From Dermatophagoides farinae (lineage: Eukaryota; Arthropoda; Arachnida; Sarcoptiformes; Pyroglyphidae): DNA of 64,000 bases. Each line of letters begins with the position of its first letter. Position 1 is the first letter of the stretch. Positions 49,941-62,900 of this stretch are shown here, in pieces. The translations under genes and the position numbers were made by a program. A model generated the notes under the pieces. That model saw nothing but the letters and a program-made list of their open reading frames with translations. It searched no databases and was not told the DNA's origin. The stretch is taken from positions 124,001-188,000 of the forward strand of contig NC_134678.1 in the NCBI RefSeq assembly GCF_024713945.1. Reading direction: 5' to 3'.

Positions 49941-52900
49941 TGGTTGAAAGTATATTTATCTGTCCAAAACGTTTTCACACAACCCGATTTTTTTATAGAT
50001 AAATATAACGCTTCCACAGGTATAAGATGGTATTCAGGTCGTTGAATCGTTTCTGTGTTTTTTCTCTGTGGCATAATTGATTGAAGAAAAAAAAATTTTT
50101 TCAATTTGAATGACTTGATCGTTTTGTAGGATGTCGATTGTTGATGGTTAAACACACACAACAAGATAAACGAACATGGAAACCACCATTGTCTTTCTGC
50201 GTATGGTTTCGTGAAAATTTTTTTTAAAAAAAAATAAAGGTGTCAACAACAAATCGGATCATTCAAACCCTCATTCATTCTATGGTTCTGGTGTTGTTGA
50301 ATGTGACATATCAGTAAGTCTGTTATGTTATAGTATGTTTGAAAGACACAAGGACCATAGGACCAAATTATTTCCAGTTTTGTTATTGTTGTTGTTGGAT
50401 CCTTTTTTCGATGATATTGAGACCCGAATGAACAGTATTCGTTGGTTGCTGTTGTTGTTGTTGTTGTTATTGTTATTGGTTGAATGGTGATGACAGATGT
50501 GTATATAACCTCGTGAAAGAAAGGCAATGATGATGATGATGATGATGATCAAGTGGTCAAGGTTCATATATAAGCTCGTGTTTTTCTTTTTTTCTATTCT
50601 TCTTTTTCGCTTGCAATGTTGTTGTTGTTGTTGTTCGTTGGCTTCAAGTGGATCTAATATTTTTTCGGGTTTTTTCTGCAAATTCATTCATTTAATTCGG
50701 GTATTTCAATTCTATTTTCTTTTTCAAACTTCATTGTTTTGTTTTGATATAGTGCAACACATACACACAGACACAGAGTCTATATATGCTCCCAGATGAT
50801 TTTCAAGTGCCCGGATTTCATGAGACGTGAGATTCGTATTCGAAAAACATTTTTTTTTTTTTGAAAAAAATGGAAAATTAATAAAGAGGGCTGTGGTGGT
50901 TCAAGAGCACAAGGACCTTACTTTATTATTATTGTTATATACGATGATGATTGAAGATGGATAGGCAACCGAGAAAATAAAATGTGAATCAAAATATATC
51001 ACAATATCGATTGATCTGTATTGAATTTTTGGTTGGATCAAATAGAGAAAACAAATCTTCAAGTGTCATTCTTACACAGACATATTGAATCATATCTTCA
51101 TTGGGGTAGAGATAACCAACGAATATCGGATGATGATGAGAACAATGAAAATGAAAAAAAAAGATAAATTGTTTACCACCACCGCCACTATGATGATGAT
51201 GATGACTACCTAAATTTGAAAGGAAAAAATTCAAAAATCATTCATTCATTCATTTATTGTTTTTTGACATTGAGTATACTTATGTTTTTGGATCTCCAAC
51301 ATTTTTAGAGTGAAATGAAAATAATTAGGATTTTTTTTTCATTTCTCTCAATGAAAGCTTTGGATCACATCACATCACACACACACACACAGAACATTTA
51401 ATCTTAATCAAAATCAAAATATTAGGACAGCAGCAACACACAAATTTTCATTTTTTTGATTGAGAATTTTTAAATTGAATTTTTTTTCAATTTTCATTAA
51501 AAAAAATACTTGACCGAATGTTTGCTTACAGATAAAATGCACATACATCCGGGACATGATGGTTATTATGTTATTCATGAAAATAATTTAGAATTGATAA
51601 ATCAGCAATTTTGTTGTTGTTGTTATTGTTGTATTCTATACAAAAAGCAAAAAAACCAAACAACAATTTGTCATCAGCAAAATTGTCAAAATCAAACGCA
51701 ACAACAACAACAACAACAATTGATGATGATAGGTATATTAAAAACTCATCTATCAAACGCGTAAAAACTCTTTTTGATTTGTCAAAATAGATTTTGTGCA
51801 TGTGTGTGTGTGTTTGTCACCACGAAATCGGGGGGCCACTTCAAGCCGATTATCAGATAATAATATAAAGAAATCAAATGCCATTTTGTCATCATGACGA
51901 TGACGATGATGTCTTTGTCCCTCTCTATGGCTGGTTATTTGATTTAGGATTTCGCTCTATCGTACTTGATTATTAGTTTATTATGTACATTTTTTTTGCG
52001 CATAGAAAATGAATGAAAAAAAGTGTGTGTATTGAATGGAAAAAAATTCCTTTTTTCATATTTTTTAATTTGGAATAACGACGACGATTCATTTCTTTGT
52101 TGTGTTGAATCGTTTTTTCTGCTTACTGTTGCCAAAAAATACAAACACACACACGCCAACAACAATAATAACGAGAAGAAAAACAAACAAATTATCGGCC
52201 CAAAAGAATATAGTGTGGCATGGTAGGCAGGCAGGTATTTTTTTTTCTCTCTCTTTCTGTTTGTTTATGTTTTTGAAAAAGGTAGGAGAACCTATCTAAT
52301 AATGTTTTTGCAAGTCAATTTGGCGTGAAATTTTTTTTTTCGGGAGAAGAAAGCAACGTCTATTATCTGTTGACAACAGCAGCAAAGAAAAAAAAAGTGA
52401 CAATCAAAAGAAAATGCCAAAAAGTTTTGTTGTTCCACATATCTGAGTATGGTCCAAATCATTTGTCATCGATCCAACTGCAATGCCAACACACAATGCA
52501 CATACATCCTTTTTGATGATTTTTTTTTCGAACACCTGCAAAAAATGAAAAAGAATTTTAAAATTTTTTCTTATTCACAATCAACAACAATAACAAAAAC
52601 ATTTGTTATTTTTCTGTCAATATCAAGACATATCTCTCGTATGCAGTAAATATGTAATCTCAGATATTTGTCAGTATAAGAGTTTATTCCAAGATTTTTT
52701 TTGTTAAATTCCACAAAAAAAATTGACAGAAGAATAAAATTTGATGCATACCAACCATCATCATCATCATCATCATTTGATGAATACAACATTGACAATT
52801 CCGAAAAAATGAAATGAAATGAAATTGAGCAATTTCAATGAAGAGATCAAGAGAAGGTGGAGTCAACACCAACAACAACAAACGAATGAAAAGATGTCCG

Positions 52901-54246
52901 ATGTTTTATTGTTGACAGAACACTTAAAAAAAATTTTCATTTTTTTTTTCATTCGATCATCATTGATGATGATGATTATTTACATTTTGAATTGAGCGCA
53001 AAAAACCGCAAAAATTTATCATCGTGTGTGGTGGTACGACTTATGCAAATGTAAATAAAAAAAAATGCAAAACATAAAAATAACCAAAATTGACAGCTAA
53101 GAATAGGCCCATCATCAGATGATCTTTTCATCATAACCACAAAGAGTATATAGCGACGATAACGTAATTGAATTTCGATCATTTCTTTTCGTTTTTTTTT
53201 TTGATTCATATTGAATTATATAAGCTTTAGAGAGAGAGTGAGAGAGAGAGAGAGAAAGAGAACCTAAATCGTTGATATTTGACAATATCTTCACATATCA
53301 TATCATCATCATCGATACTCAACACGAACGAAATATTCACACACAAAAATAATATCTGTGTGTGAATTGTGTATGTGTCATATAAATGGACAGTAAAGTA
53401 AATATATCTGAATGATGATGAAAAAAAAGATGCTAAGTGCCTTTTGTCCGTGTCTGTGTTGGTCAATAGTTTCAAGATCTGAATTGAATTCTTTTTTTTC
53501 ACTTTTTTTTCGTTTTTGTTTATTCCTTTTGTTTCATCACATATAGAATGAGAAAATTCTAAATGACCATTTTCGCTTTATTTTCCACAGACTCGCACAT
53601 CCGGAATGGTGATTATTTGCAAACGTTTGCAATTGACACTAAGAATTGTAATTGTAACCGAAAAAAGCAATGCATTCTAGATTCAATATGCGAGTGTGTG
53701 TGACTGTTGCCGAAACAAAAAAAAAAATTCGGTGATTGGAGACCAGAAATCATCAGGATCAGAGAAAAATAATACATTTGTCAATGACAGAAAGCTAACA
53801 GAAGAAATCATCATCATTCTGTATATACTAGACCAGAATTTGTGATCGGACCAAACGAACCGTATATATCAATATTTGGGATTTGCAATATGATGGAACA
53901 ACATTGTGTGTGGAACCCATTGGAAGCTTGTCCAATCCAAATGAATTCATTTACAATCGAAATTTGTCAGGTTTTTTTTCGTTGTTTTTGTTGGTTCTGT
54001 TGTTTCAAAATGCATTGTTTCAGCTCTATTTACTTTGCTATTAAATATCCAACATACACAGACAGGAATCATGAAACTAGAATTCTTTCTGATTCTGATA
54101 TTGACCAACCAAAAAGCAAGCAACGGAGAAAGAGAAAAAAATTGATTTCGATTTCTACTCATATCCACAACAACAACAAGCGAGAGACCAAGCGAGGAAA
54201 AACAATCAATGAATCGATTCATTTCATTCTATTCTCTATTCATTGA
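49941..54246 (+). CDS. Speculative cysteine-rich gene, four candidate exons
   Basis: I do not recognise this product. Four plus-strand stretches have GT/AG edges and compatible phases: 49941-50019, 51532-51732, 53591-53693 and 53832-54246. The joined frame is 798 bases. The exons are less repetitive than their surroundings. The second begins near MHIHPGHDGYYVIHE and turns Cys- and Gln-rich. The third reads NCNCNRKKQCILDSIC. The fourth reads PEFVIGPNEPYISIFGICN, then CVWNPLEACP, then a Cys/Phe-rich and a basic segment. AATAAA lies at 54334-54339, about 90 bases after the stop. Against it: no start codon or signal peptide is identified, introns of 1.5 and 1.9 kb exceed those of nearby genes, some splice sites are weak, and exon 1 is also open on the minus strand. 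It could be a chance chain. Confidence 0.22.
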
Positions 54247-54339
54247 TGATTGAATTCGGTTGATTGGTTTTCCATCACCATCATCATCATCATCATTGAT
54301 TGTTGATGAAATTTTTATTATTAATCCTCTTCAAATAAA

Positions 54340-56792
54340 TATAATCAATATAAAGCAGCAGAAGCAGACGTTGGTCTCGTTTTAGAAATGTTTTGTTTTT
54401 TCGATTATTTTATTTCAAATAAATAAATAATTTCCTTTCTTTGCTTTCCTTCCGGTCAATGATATTTTTGGTTTTTCAATTGAAAAAAAAATTTCCATAG
54501 TCAACATATGATAATCACCGAATCTTGAGAGATGAAAAAAATATTTTCATGTCATTTATGCCCTATAGGTGAATGAAAATTCAATTTAATGATGATATGA
54601 ATTTAATTTGATTATTTTTGACTTTAAAATCTAATAATTTCATAGCTTTTAGAAAATTAGTCAAAAGTTTAGTTTATTCATTCAAAACAAAAATCTTTCT
54701 ATTTGGAAAAACCAAAAAAAAAACCAATGTTTCTGTTTGAGATAAACAATGACAAAAGATTTTTTTTCTCTTTGCAGAAAAAACCCAAGAGCAACGTTTT
54801 TTTTCTGTTGTTACAAGGTTCCCACGTGCAACATTCGCGTACAACAGAGCCCTAGGTATATTATATTGGGACATAGAGAGACTTGGTTGGTTGGTTCATT
54901 ATTATTATGTTTGAATGGCGATAAAAAATGAAATGAAAATTTCAGCTTTACCGAACCCGAACACCGATGGATGGATGGTTGGTTTGGTGATCATTGATAT
55001 ATAATCATCGTTACACAAACGTCGTTGTTGATTGTTATTGTGCAATGAAAAAAATGAAATCTTTAAAGAGAGAGAGAGAGAGGAAAATTTATTCAATGAA
55101 TGAATAAATTCAAAGAATTCAAGTGGAAAAAAATTAGATAATAATTAACATAATTTTTATTTTCGCGAAAAAATGTAAAATTTTGGTTGAATAATTTTTT
55201 TGAATGAAAATAAAAATTCTCAGTCTCTCTGTGTAACAGGGTCAGTGTTTTTCAGCTTTTTTTTCTCTTCTGGTGGTTTTTTCATTCACATCCATGAAAA
55301 ACAGCATGTTGTATATGAAATAAAAAATCGATGATTATGATCCAATGGACACAACAAATTTGGAAACAATTTTTTTGAATCAAAAAAAAAAAAAAAAAAA
55401 ATCAATACAAAATGTACCACGACGAATAAAGAAAATGACGAGTATGTTTTTCCAGAACGACAAACACTGTTATTTTTTTATTTTTATTATCTAAATTGGA
55501 GCAATAGCTTGCTTGTGTGTGTGTGTGTGTATTTAGTGTATACAAACAAACAAACAAACAAACCAACGTGTCACAAACTAAACATAATCTCAATTCATAA
55601 TAAAAACAGATCCTGCGTTTTTCTAGGTTTGGATACTTGATTCTGCTTGATTGATTCTATGAATCAATGAATGAATGAGTCACTTACATGAGTTGCAAAT
55701 TTTGTTTTCCATAAGATTTTTTTTTGCATCAAAAATTCCAAGGACAGGATATTTTTTTTTTTTTTGATGCTTGATTTATACGGATGTTACCCAGGGACAA
55801 ACATAAACACGCACGGTGTTTTGTTTCGGGTTTCGTTTTTTTTTCTCGACTTTTGTTTTTTACCATATATGTCGTGAATGTTATTGTGGTCATGTTTTTT
55901 TACGTTTGGTTAGCATTGAAAAAAAGACACCATAAAATATACGACGATTCAAACCGAGGAGGTGTGTCAGTTGTTTGTTGATGTTTCGAAAAAATATTTC
56001 GCATATCATCAAGTAGCGAATTGAAAAACATTGTGTGATTGATCCATTGATGAGGCTAAAAACATGGGTCATATACACCAATTAGTGTAAATGAATAAAT
56101 AAATGAATGAATGAATCAGCACATACAATACACACACACAACAGCAACCATAAACCTATTATAAAATCACATTTCGCCAATCGATCGATTGATTGATTCA
56201 AAATTGATATACAATACAAAATTCTTTTTTGTTGTTGTACAGAAAAAAAAATTCATTCGACCTACAAAAAAAAAATCAACAACAGAAATTATATATAGCA
56301 TTATTATCATAATGATGAATGAATGAAAATTGAAAAGTAGGCTTTTTGCATTTCTCTCTGGCACACATTTCTTCTTCTTGTTCGTAAATAGCAATCGATA
56401 TTTATGCGGTGAATTGGTGATATTTGGCAACAAAACAACGACGATAAGTGACCACATTATTGTTGTTGTTGTTGGCCAGAGTAGTAATCTTGTTAATAAT
56501 GCCTAATAAATTTGACCGAATAAATAAAAAATGAAAAAGTTGCAATATTCATACGGACAAAAGAAAAAAAAGTAAAACGATCTTTGATAATGTTTGAAAA
56601 CACGTAATATAAATTAGCACAACAACGATAACAACAACAAAACACCCAACAACAACAACAACAATAATAAGTAAATAAATAAATACCTGAGTCCTGTGTG
56701 TGTGTGTGTGTGTGCACGAGGTTTCGGTTTTTTTTTGTATTTCAATATTTCACAACAACAATATATAATACATGTGACTGTTTAATTCAATT
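54340..56792. other. Non-coding spacer downstream of scro
   Basis: AT-rich sequence with GA, CA, TTG and A/T homopolymer runs (a 20-base A run at 55382-55401). Open frames here are short and built from repeats. No RNA gene was recognised. The right end is the probable scro 3' UTR. Confidence 0.5.
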
Positions 56793-56798
56793 TTTATT
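56793..56798 (-). promoter_or_regulatory. Poly(A) signal of scro
   Basis: TTTATT on the plus strand reads AATAAA on the minus strand, 326 bases after the scro stop. A second copy lies at 56806-56811. Confidence 0.45.
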
Positions 56799-57123
56799 CA
56801 ATAAATTTATTTTTTTGCTCTTGAAAAAATGTTTCAATTACTAGAAAAAAAATGGGAAAAGAGAATAATGATAATTGACGGTTATTAATCCATAATAAAG
56901 GACAAAAAAACACACACACACACAATAAACACACAAATAATTTAAAGAAAATTTTCGTTTGCTAAATGCTGGCTAAATAATAATAACTGACGGTTCGATT
57001 GTAGATTTTATACAGGTAGGTTATATTTTCAAAAAAAACATTATACAATGTTTCCGATGTTATGCCTAACCCTCTGAAAATTTGAAAGGTTAAAAAAGAC
57101 ATTATCTTATTCTACGTCGTTGG

Positions 57124-58880
57124 TCACCAATGTGAAGTTCGAAGTAAAAAATCATGATGATTATGATGATGAGCATCGGTTGACGATGGTTGATGATGAT
57201 GAGGATGATGTGGATGTGTTGATGCAGATGATGGTGGTGGTGGTGGTCCAGTAGCAGATGCTGGATGCGGCGGCGGTGGTGGCCCTAACGAAAATCCATT
57301 TGTTGCCGAAAATGGATTAGATGCAAATGCTGATGCCATAGATGATGGATGATGCGGATGATGTGGATGATGAGGATGATGATGTGGATTGTTAGTCAAA
57401 TGATGATAATGATGTGTATGGACATGTGGCGAACCAGTTACGACATTCTGTGCACCAAATAACATACTACTATGATGATGATGCATTTGACTGGGCGTTG
57501 GATATGTAGTAGCCACATAATCACGATTTGTATTGCCATCCATTTGATGACTGAATGAAAAAACAAGAAAAATGATAATGAATAAACAATGGAAATAAAC
57601 AAATATTGAATTGAATTTGTAAAACTTACAGGATGGTCGGTTTGCTATCTTTGATGAGCACCGGAACTGCTACTTTACGTGGTGATGAAGATGATGATGA
57701 TGTTGTTGTTGGTGTTGTTGTTGATTCAATACAATGGTATGGCGATGATGAAGTCAAATTTGTATTTACCAATGTTGTCGTACTGTTGTTGCTATCAAAT
57801 TTACTGGCTGTCAAATGATGATTTACAGCATTCACATGATGATGATCATCATTATTATTCATTGATAATGATGGCGGCGATGATGATTGTATGGTATTTG
57901 GTGTCGTAGTGGGCGAACTTTCACTCATTGCTTTCTCTTTGGCCTGTCTTTTGCATTTATAACGATGATTCTATGGAGAATTCAATAATTAATAAGTCAA
58001 TCAGTACTGTGCAATGAAAAATGCACATACCTGAAACCAAATTTTCACCTGTGTAGGTGTCAATTGAATCAATTGTGCTAAATGTTCACGTTCAGGAGCG
58101 GAAAGATAACGTTGTTGTTTGAATCTTCTTTCCAATTCATATACCTAGATAACAAAAATGATGATAATTTGACAAAATAAAATTAATTGGATTTCAATCC
58201 ACAAAGAAAAAAACAAACAAACAATTTTAACAATCGATAATCAATTAAACAGTGTGTAGTGGCGCTGGTACTGAAAAAACAGATTTATGGAATTGAATAA
58301 TGATGATGATGAAGAATGTAAAAGAAGTGGTCATGAATTGAATTGTTTTTATGTTTGTGTATGCTATGTCAACCCTGTCAACATTGTTTGTTTGTCATCA
58401 TCATCAAGAGAGAGAGAGAGAGAAAGAGGTCATTAAAAGAAGATATAATACCTGTGCTTGGGTAAATAAAACACGACGTTTTCTTCGTTGCGTATGATGT
58501 ACGGATGAAAAATGTGTTTGGACCAAACTATTATGATGCTTTGTTCCATGATTTGATCCAAGAATACAATTATTAGCGGCAGCTGCTGCTGCTGCTGCCG
58601 CTGCTGCTGTAACAACTTGTGATGTTGATGTCGTATATGCTGATGCTGGTGTTGGATAAGCGCTCCAAGTTGCTGCTGCTGTTGCCGTATTAGCATAGAA
58701 TGGATCATAATATGAGCTTGGGAAAGTTGATCGGGACATTTCTGGAGCGTTCGAACCATATTGATGATGATGATGATGATGATGGGAATGAGGATGAGAA
58801 ATTGTTGCGGTAGATGATGTTGATGATGGTGGTAATGGTGCTGGTGGTGGTGAAGAGGTAGATGGATCTATATTCATCAT
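57124..58880 (-). CDS. scro: NK2-class homeodomain factor, scarecrow / NKX2-1 type
   Basis: Sequence-specific transcription factor for anterior nervous system and pharyngeal patterning (family knowledge). Four exons: 58880-58452, 58144-58031, 57970-57630 and 57550-57124. Phases agree, giving 436 residues. The homeodomain (132-191) reads [20 protein letters not shown], then [20 protein letters not shown], then [20 protein letters not shown]. It carries the NK2-diagnostic Tyr54 and the [11 protein letters not shown] tail typical of arthropod scarecrow. The NK2-specific domain [14 protein letters not shown] follows at about 279-292. Polyalanine and His/Pro-rich runs flank these. An in-frame TGA four codons upstream of MMNID supports the start unless a leader exon is spliced in. 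No tinman (TN) repressor motif was found in the visible protein. The introns split the homeodomain after positions 12 and 50. Confidence 0.95.
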
Positions 58881-59946
58881 GGCTTGTTGATTTCATTCGA
58901 TGGACACTCGACTGGAGAAGATTGTCGTTGTTGTTTAAAGACTTAGACGATGTTCAATAAAGCGAAGATCGTTCAAGATGATGATGATGGCAAATGGTCG
59001 TCGATATGAATGAATGAATGAATGATGATGGTCTTTTTGGATAAAAGGAAAGGAAAGGAAAGGTTATTGATGATGAGATGAAGATGGCTGAAGAAGTGCT
59101 TGCTTTAAACGAGAAACGTTGATCAAAATGGCCCTTATTCAAATTGATGCTTCTTGTCGTCGTTAGCGTTCGTTTATTGTTGTTGAATTATATGTTCGAT
59201 ATATGATGAAACTCTCTCTCTCTCTCTCCCTCTCTCTTTCTCTTATTATTTTTTTTTGTATTCGATATTCTTTTCCTGACCAATGCTCTTGAATGTTTGA
59301 GGGCTCTTCACTAAAATGAGATGATCATCCAACAAAACTCTTGGCTCACGACTTTAGTCGACGACCAAAGGAAAATTTGTTTTTTTTTCATTTTTTTCCA
59401 CCACATAAATCTTACTTTTTTTTGCACATCCATTAAATATATCCAACACACATTCTGTTTTTCCATTTTTTACATTCATTCGCTTGTTGAGCATACTCAA
59501 TATGAGAATTCCCATGAAAAAAGCTGAAATTCAAATGATTAGGCCACACCTGATTTTGTGCCAACAAATTCAAATACAAAGATAACTTATACAACAAGGC
59601 AAATTGTGTAAACATTCAAAGCTCCGCCTATTCGTAGTTTTTCATTTCAATAACCATAGCCAATCATTGATGAAAGATTCGATGTTCGTAACAAGAAAAA
59701 AATCGACATGCCCACCAAACCAGAAAATGCACAAGGATAATGAATTGCGATTTTCGATTGCGCATCAATCAGATAGCTGATAAAAGTGTACGCATTTTTC
59801 TATATAAGGTATTCATTAAAAGATTGAAGGAAAAATGATGATGATGATGATGATGATAGTTCTGGGCTTTTTCACCGCTGGTTTAATTAAAACTTTGAAA
59901 ATGAAAAAACTTCAACAATAATAACTTGAGAATCATCGAAAAGAAT
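58881..59946. other. Upstream region of scro
   Basis: About 1 kb between the scro start and the HEATR5 3' end, so it should contain the scro promoter. It has GAT repeats, a CT run (59213-59242) and AT-rich sequence. I searched both strands for an upstream exon encoding a TN motif (TPFSV-like) and saw none. Confidence 0.45.
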
Positions 59947-59952
59947 TTTATT
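59947..59952 (-). promoter_or_regulatory. Poly(A) signal of HEATR5
   Basis: TTTATT on the plus strand reads AATAAA on the minus strand, only 24 bases after the HEATR5 stop, implying a very short 3' UTR. Confidence 0.55.
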
Positions 59953-59975
59953 GATTCGTAAACAAATCTTCATCA

Positions 59976-62900
59976 TCATTTATAATTACTAAAATCAACT
60001 TTAAGTTTAATGGTTTGATTTTCATTGGAATTTCTCTGTTGTTGTGATAAAGATGAATTCATTTTTGAATCATTTTCCATTGTATCATGAAGATTCGTGG
60101 TGGTGGTGGTAGTCTTTCTTCCTTGATGATGAATAGCTTTTTTCAGACAATCACTATATGTTGTATTACTGTTCATAATTTGTTTAAATTCATGTGGATA
60201 TTTCGGTCCAATTTCTGTCAATTTTTTTAATGAATGTTCATGTATCATAATCTTCTGTGCGTGTGATTGACTTAAAAGTCTTGGATTTGTTTGAAGTTCC
60301 GTTGATGATGATGGTGGATCAACATTCAATAATGAAATCAATGCTGGAATATAAATGTATAGCATATTGATTCCTAAAATATAGCAAGGTTAGATTAGTT
60401 TGTGATGTAGAATAAGTAAAACACTTACTTTTTTCATCATTGGCTTTGCTTACGAGAATTTCTAAACAGGCTAGAATATTAATCATTGATGTAATACGAT
60501 TAGTTGAAAGTGATTGATTCATTCGAAATGATGCCGTTAATGAATAGTAAACATCAATTAATTCGGCGGCCAAATTATGAATGTAGAAATTGGATTGATT
60601 ATTGTTTTGAATTGTAAACACTGATTTCAATGTTTCAATACATTTCAATTGTACCAATTCATTTTCGGATTTCAATGCTCTTGTCATTAAATTTATAATT
60701 GGATATTGTATCTGTGGATGAGACAGCACCTCTTCCGGTGAATGTATAATGAATACACCAATTGCTAATAATGTGGATATGAAATCCTGTTTCTGATCAT
60801 CATTACCACCACCTATTTGAATTAGAACCCATTAAAAACAGTAGATTGAATGGATGAAAAGGATTAACATGAAAATTAGAAAAAACACTTGAAAAATGCT
60901 TGCTTACTTGTTTTAGAAAGATCCAAAATACGTGCAATAGCAGTTTGTAATAATTGAATCCACTTCAAACGAATCTCATCATTATCATTATGAGCCATCA
61001 ACATTGGTGATGTGCATAAATTCTTAATACATTTGAGAAAAGTAATTATCGGTTGTTTTTCATACAATTTTTCATCATAAACAGTTTGACATACGACCGA
61101 TAATTCACAGAATACACCAATGATTAGATAAAGAATCGTTGGCAATATTGCAACAGTATCGACTGGTTGGCAAACATTACATAAATCGCTTAGAATTTGC
61201 AATACATTCGCTATAATTTTAGCATTGTCATTGTTGAATAATTGAAAATAATTTGTTGATTTTTGACTACGAACAAAACAAAATTCCGGCGTTTTAGCCA
61301 ACTGGGGACAAAGTTGTGGCAATTGTCGTACTAGAATGGCTAAACATATTTCCAATATTGAATAAACAATTGATTTATGTGCTTCAATACCGGTTACGGA
61401 TGATAACGATTTATTCGATTCATTCCCATCACGTTTCATTCGAATTTGTATATCGATCAATGATTTGATAATTTCTGTAATTACCAATTGACAACCAGAA
61501 ACCTCGTGCGTCAATAAAAGACGATGTAATACTTGCGATAATTCCAATATTAATTGCGTATCTTTCGATAATATTGATTCTGTGACTTCATTATGTGTAA
61601 TCAATTCTTTCAATGAATCAAGATATGTTGAAACATAAGCAACTTGTTCCGTGGATTTTGGATTACTTAATGATTCAATACAAACACCGAATAATAGATA
61701 GAACTGTTCGAATCTAGTCAAATTCAATGAAGTGTCATTTTCAAGTTGTTCAAAGCCTTTATCCGAACAACAAAGCCATAATGCAGCAGCATTTAAAATT
61801 GATGGCCATGATGCACGATACATTGGCCGTACAATATCGATTGTTTCAAGATTGAAAAATGTACTTCCATCTGGCGGTATTTGACTATAATATTCATCCG
61901 GTAATGTAAGCAATGCGTGATCTTTCAGCGCGAAAATCCAATATTTCGATAATGTTAATAATTGTGGCTGTACAAGATCTAATAAACTTTCACTATTAAT
62001 CGTTACAGATGGTGATTTCATTTCTTCTTGTTGTTGTTGTTTGTTTCGTAACATGGCTACAACATAAACTTCAGCCCATGCTTTTAATATGGCCAATTTT
62101 TCCATTGTTGATGCACTTTCATTGTAGATTTTTGAATTGGAATGTTTATGCAATTTTTCCAGTGATGAAACCAGAAGTTGATGTACACGACGTAAATCAT
62201 TCAGATCACGAGCAACACCGCTACCGATCCAAGCACTACAAACTTGACATGCCATAGCTGTCACATGTGATGGTGTATCCACAGCGAATGCTGGACGTAA
62301 TGCAGCACCAACCTGTGCTTGATATTGCTCCAAAATTACATGATTTTCAAATTCCGGTTCTGGAACATGAGCGAATTTATCGATAACTAATTCAAGCGTT
62401 TTCAAACCTTCCATACGTAATTGATCACAATCAGATGTAGCACCAATGAATGACATTCGAACTAAATCCGGTAAATGTAAACAAAGAAAATCTTGATCCT
62501 GATGTTTGAGACGTTTTTCTCTTGCCATATTCAAATCAAAATGAATCGCAGCATCATTCAGCGATTGACTACATGTGGAAATAATCTTGTACAAAATATT
62601 CATGATAAAAACTCGAGTTTGCCAACGATATGTTAGTTTAACATTCAATGAATCATTATGGTTAGATTTAAAACCACTTTCTTCAAAATCACCATCATCA
62701 GCATCATGGTCATTTTCATTCGAATCAATGGTGGATGATCCAGCATCTGATGCACTTAAAACTTCTTTACACAATGTAATCCATAGATTGAGATTTTTTT
62801 CATCCACATGTTGTACAAGACAATTCAATATTTTCTTAATGTTATTCATATTTGATGAATTTGTTTCATAATCAAGCAATGCGACTAGAATGCCTGGAAA

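Noticed and set aside
49937-50070. Minus-strand frame reading MPQRKN... with a stop at 49937
   Set aside because: It looks protein-like, but it has no poly(A) signal or donor/acceptor partners on that strand. The plus strand at the same place has a good GTATAAG donor.
50527-50799. Plus-strand frame beginning with poly-Met then a hydrophobic stretch, a possible signal peptide exon
   Set aside because: The Met run is an ATG microsatellite and the Cys run a TGT microsatellite. No good donor in a useful phase.
53947-54222. 91-codon minus-strand frame
   Set aside because: Opposite strand of the candidate Cys-rich last exon, and less protein-like. At most one of the two is coding.
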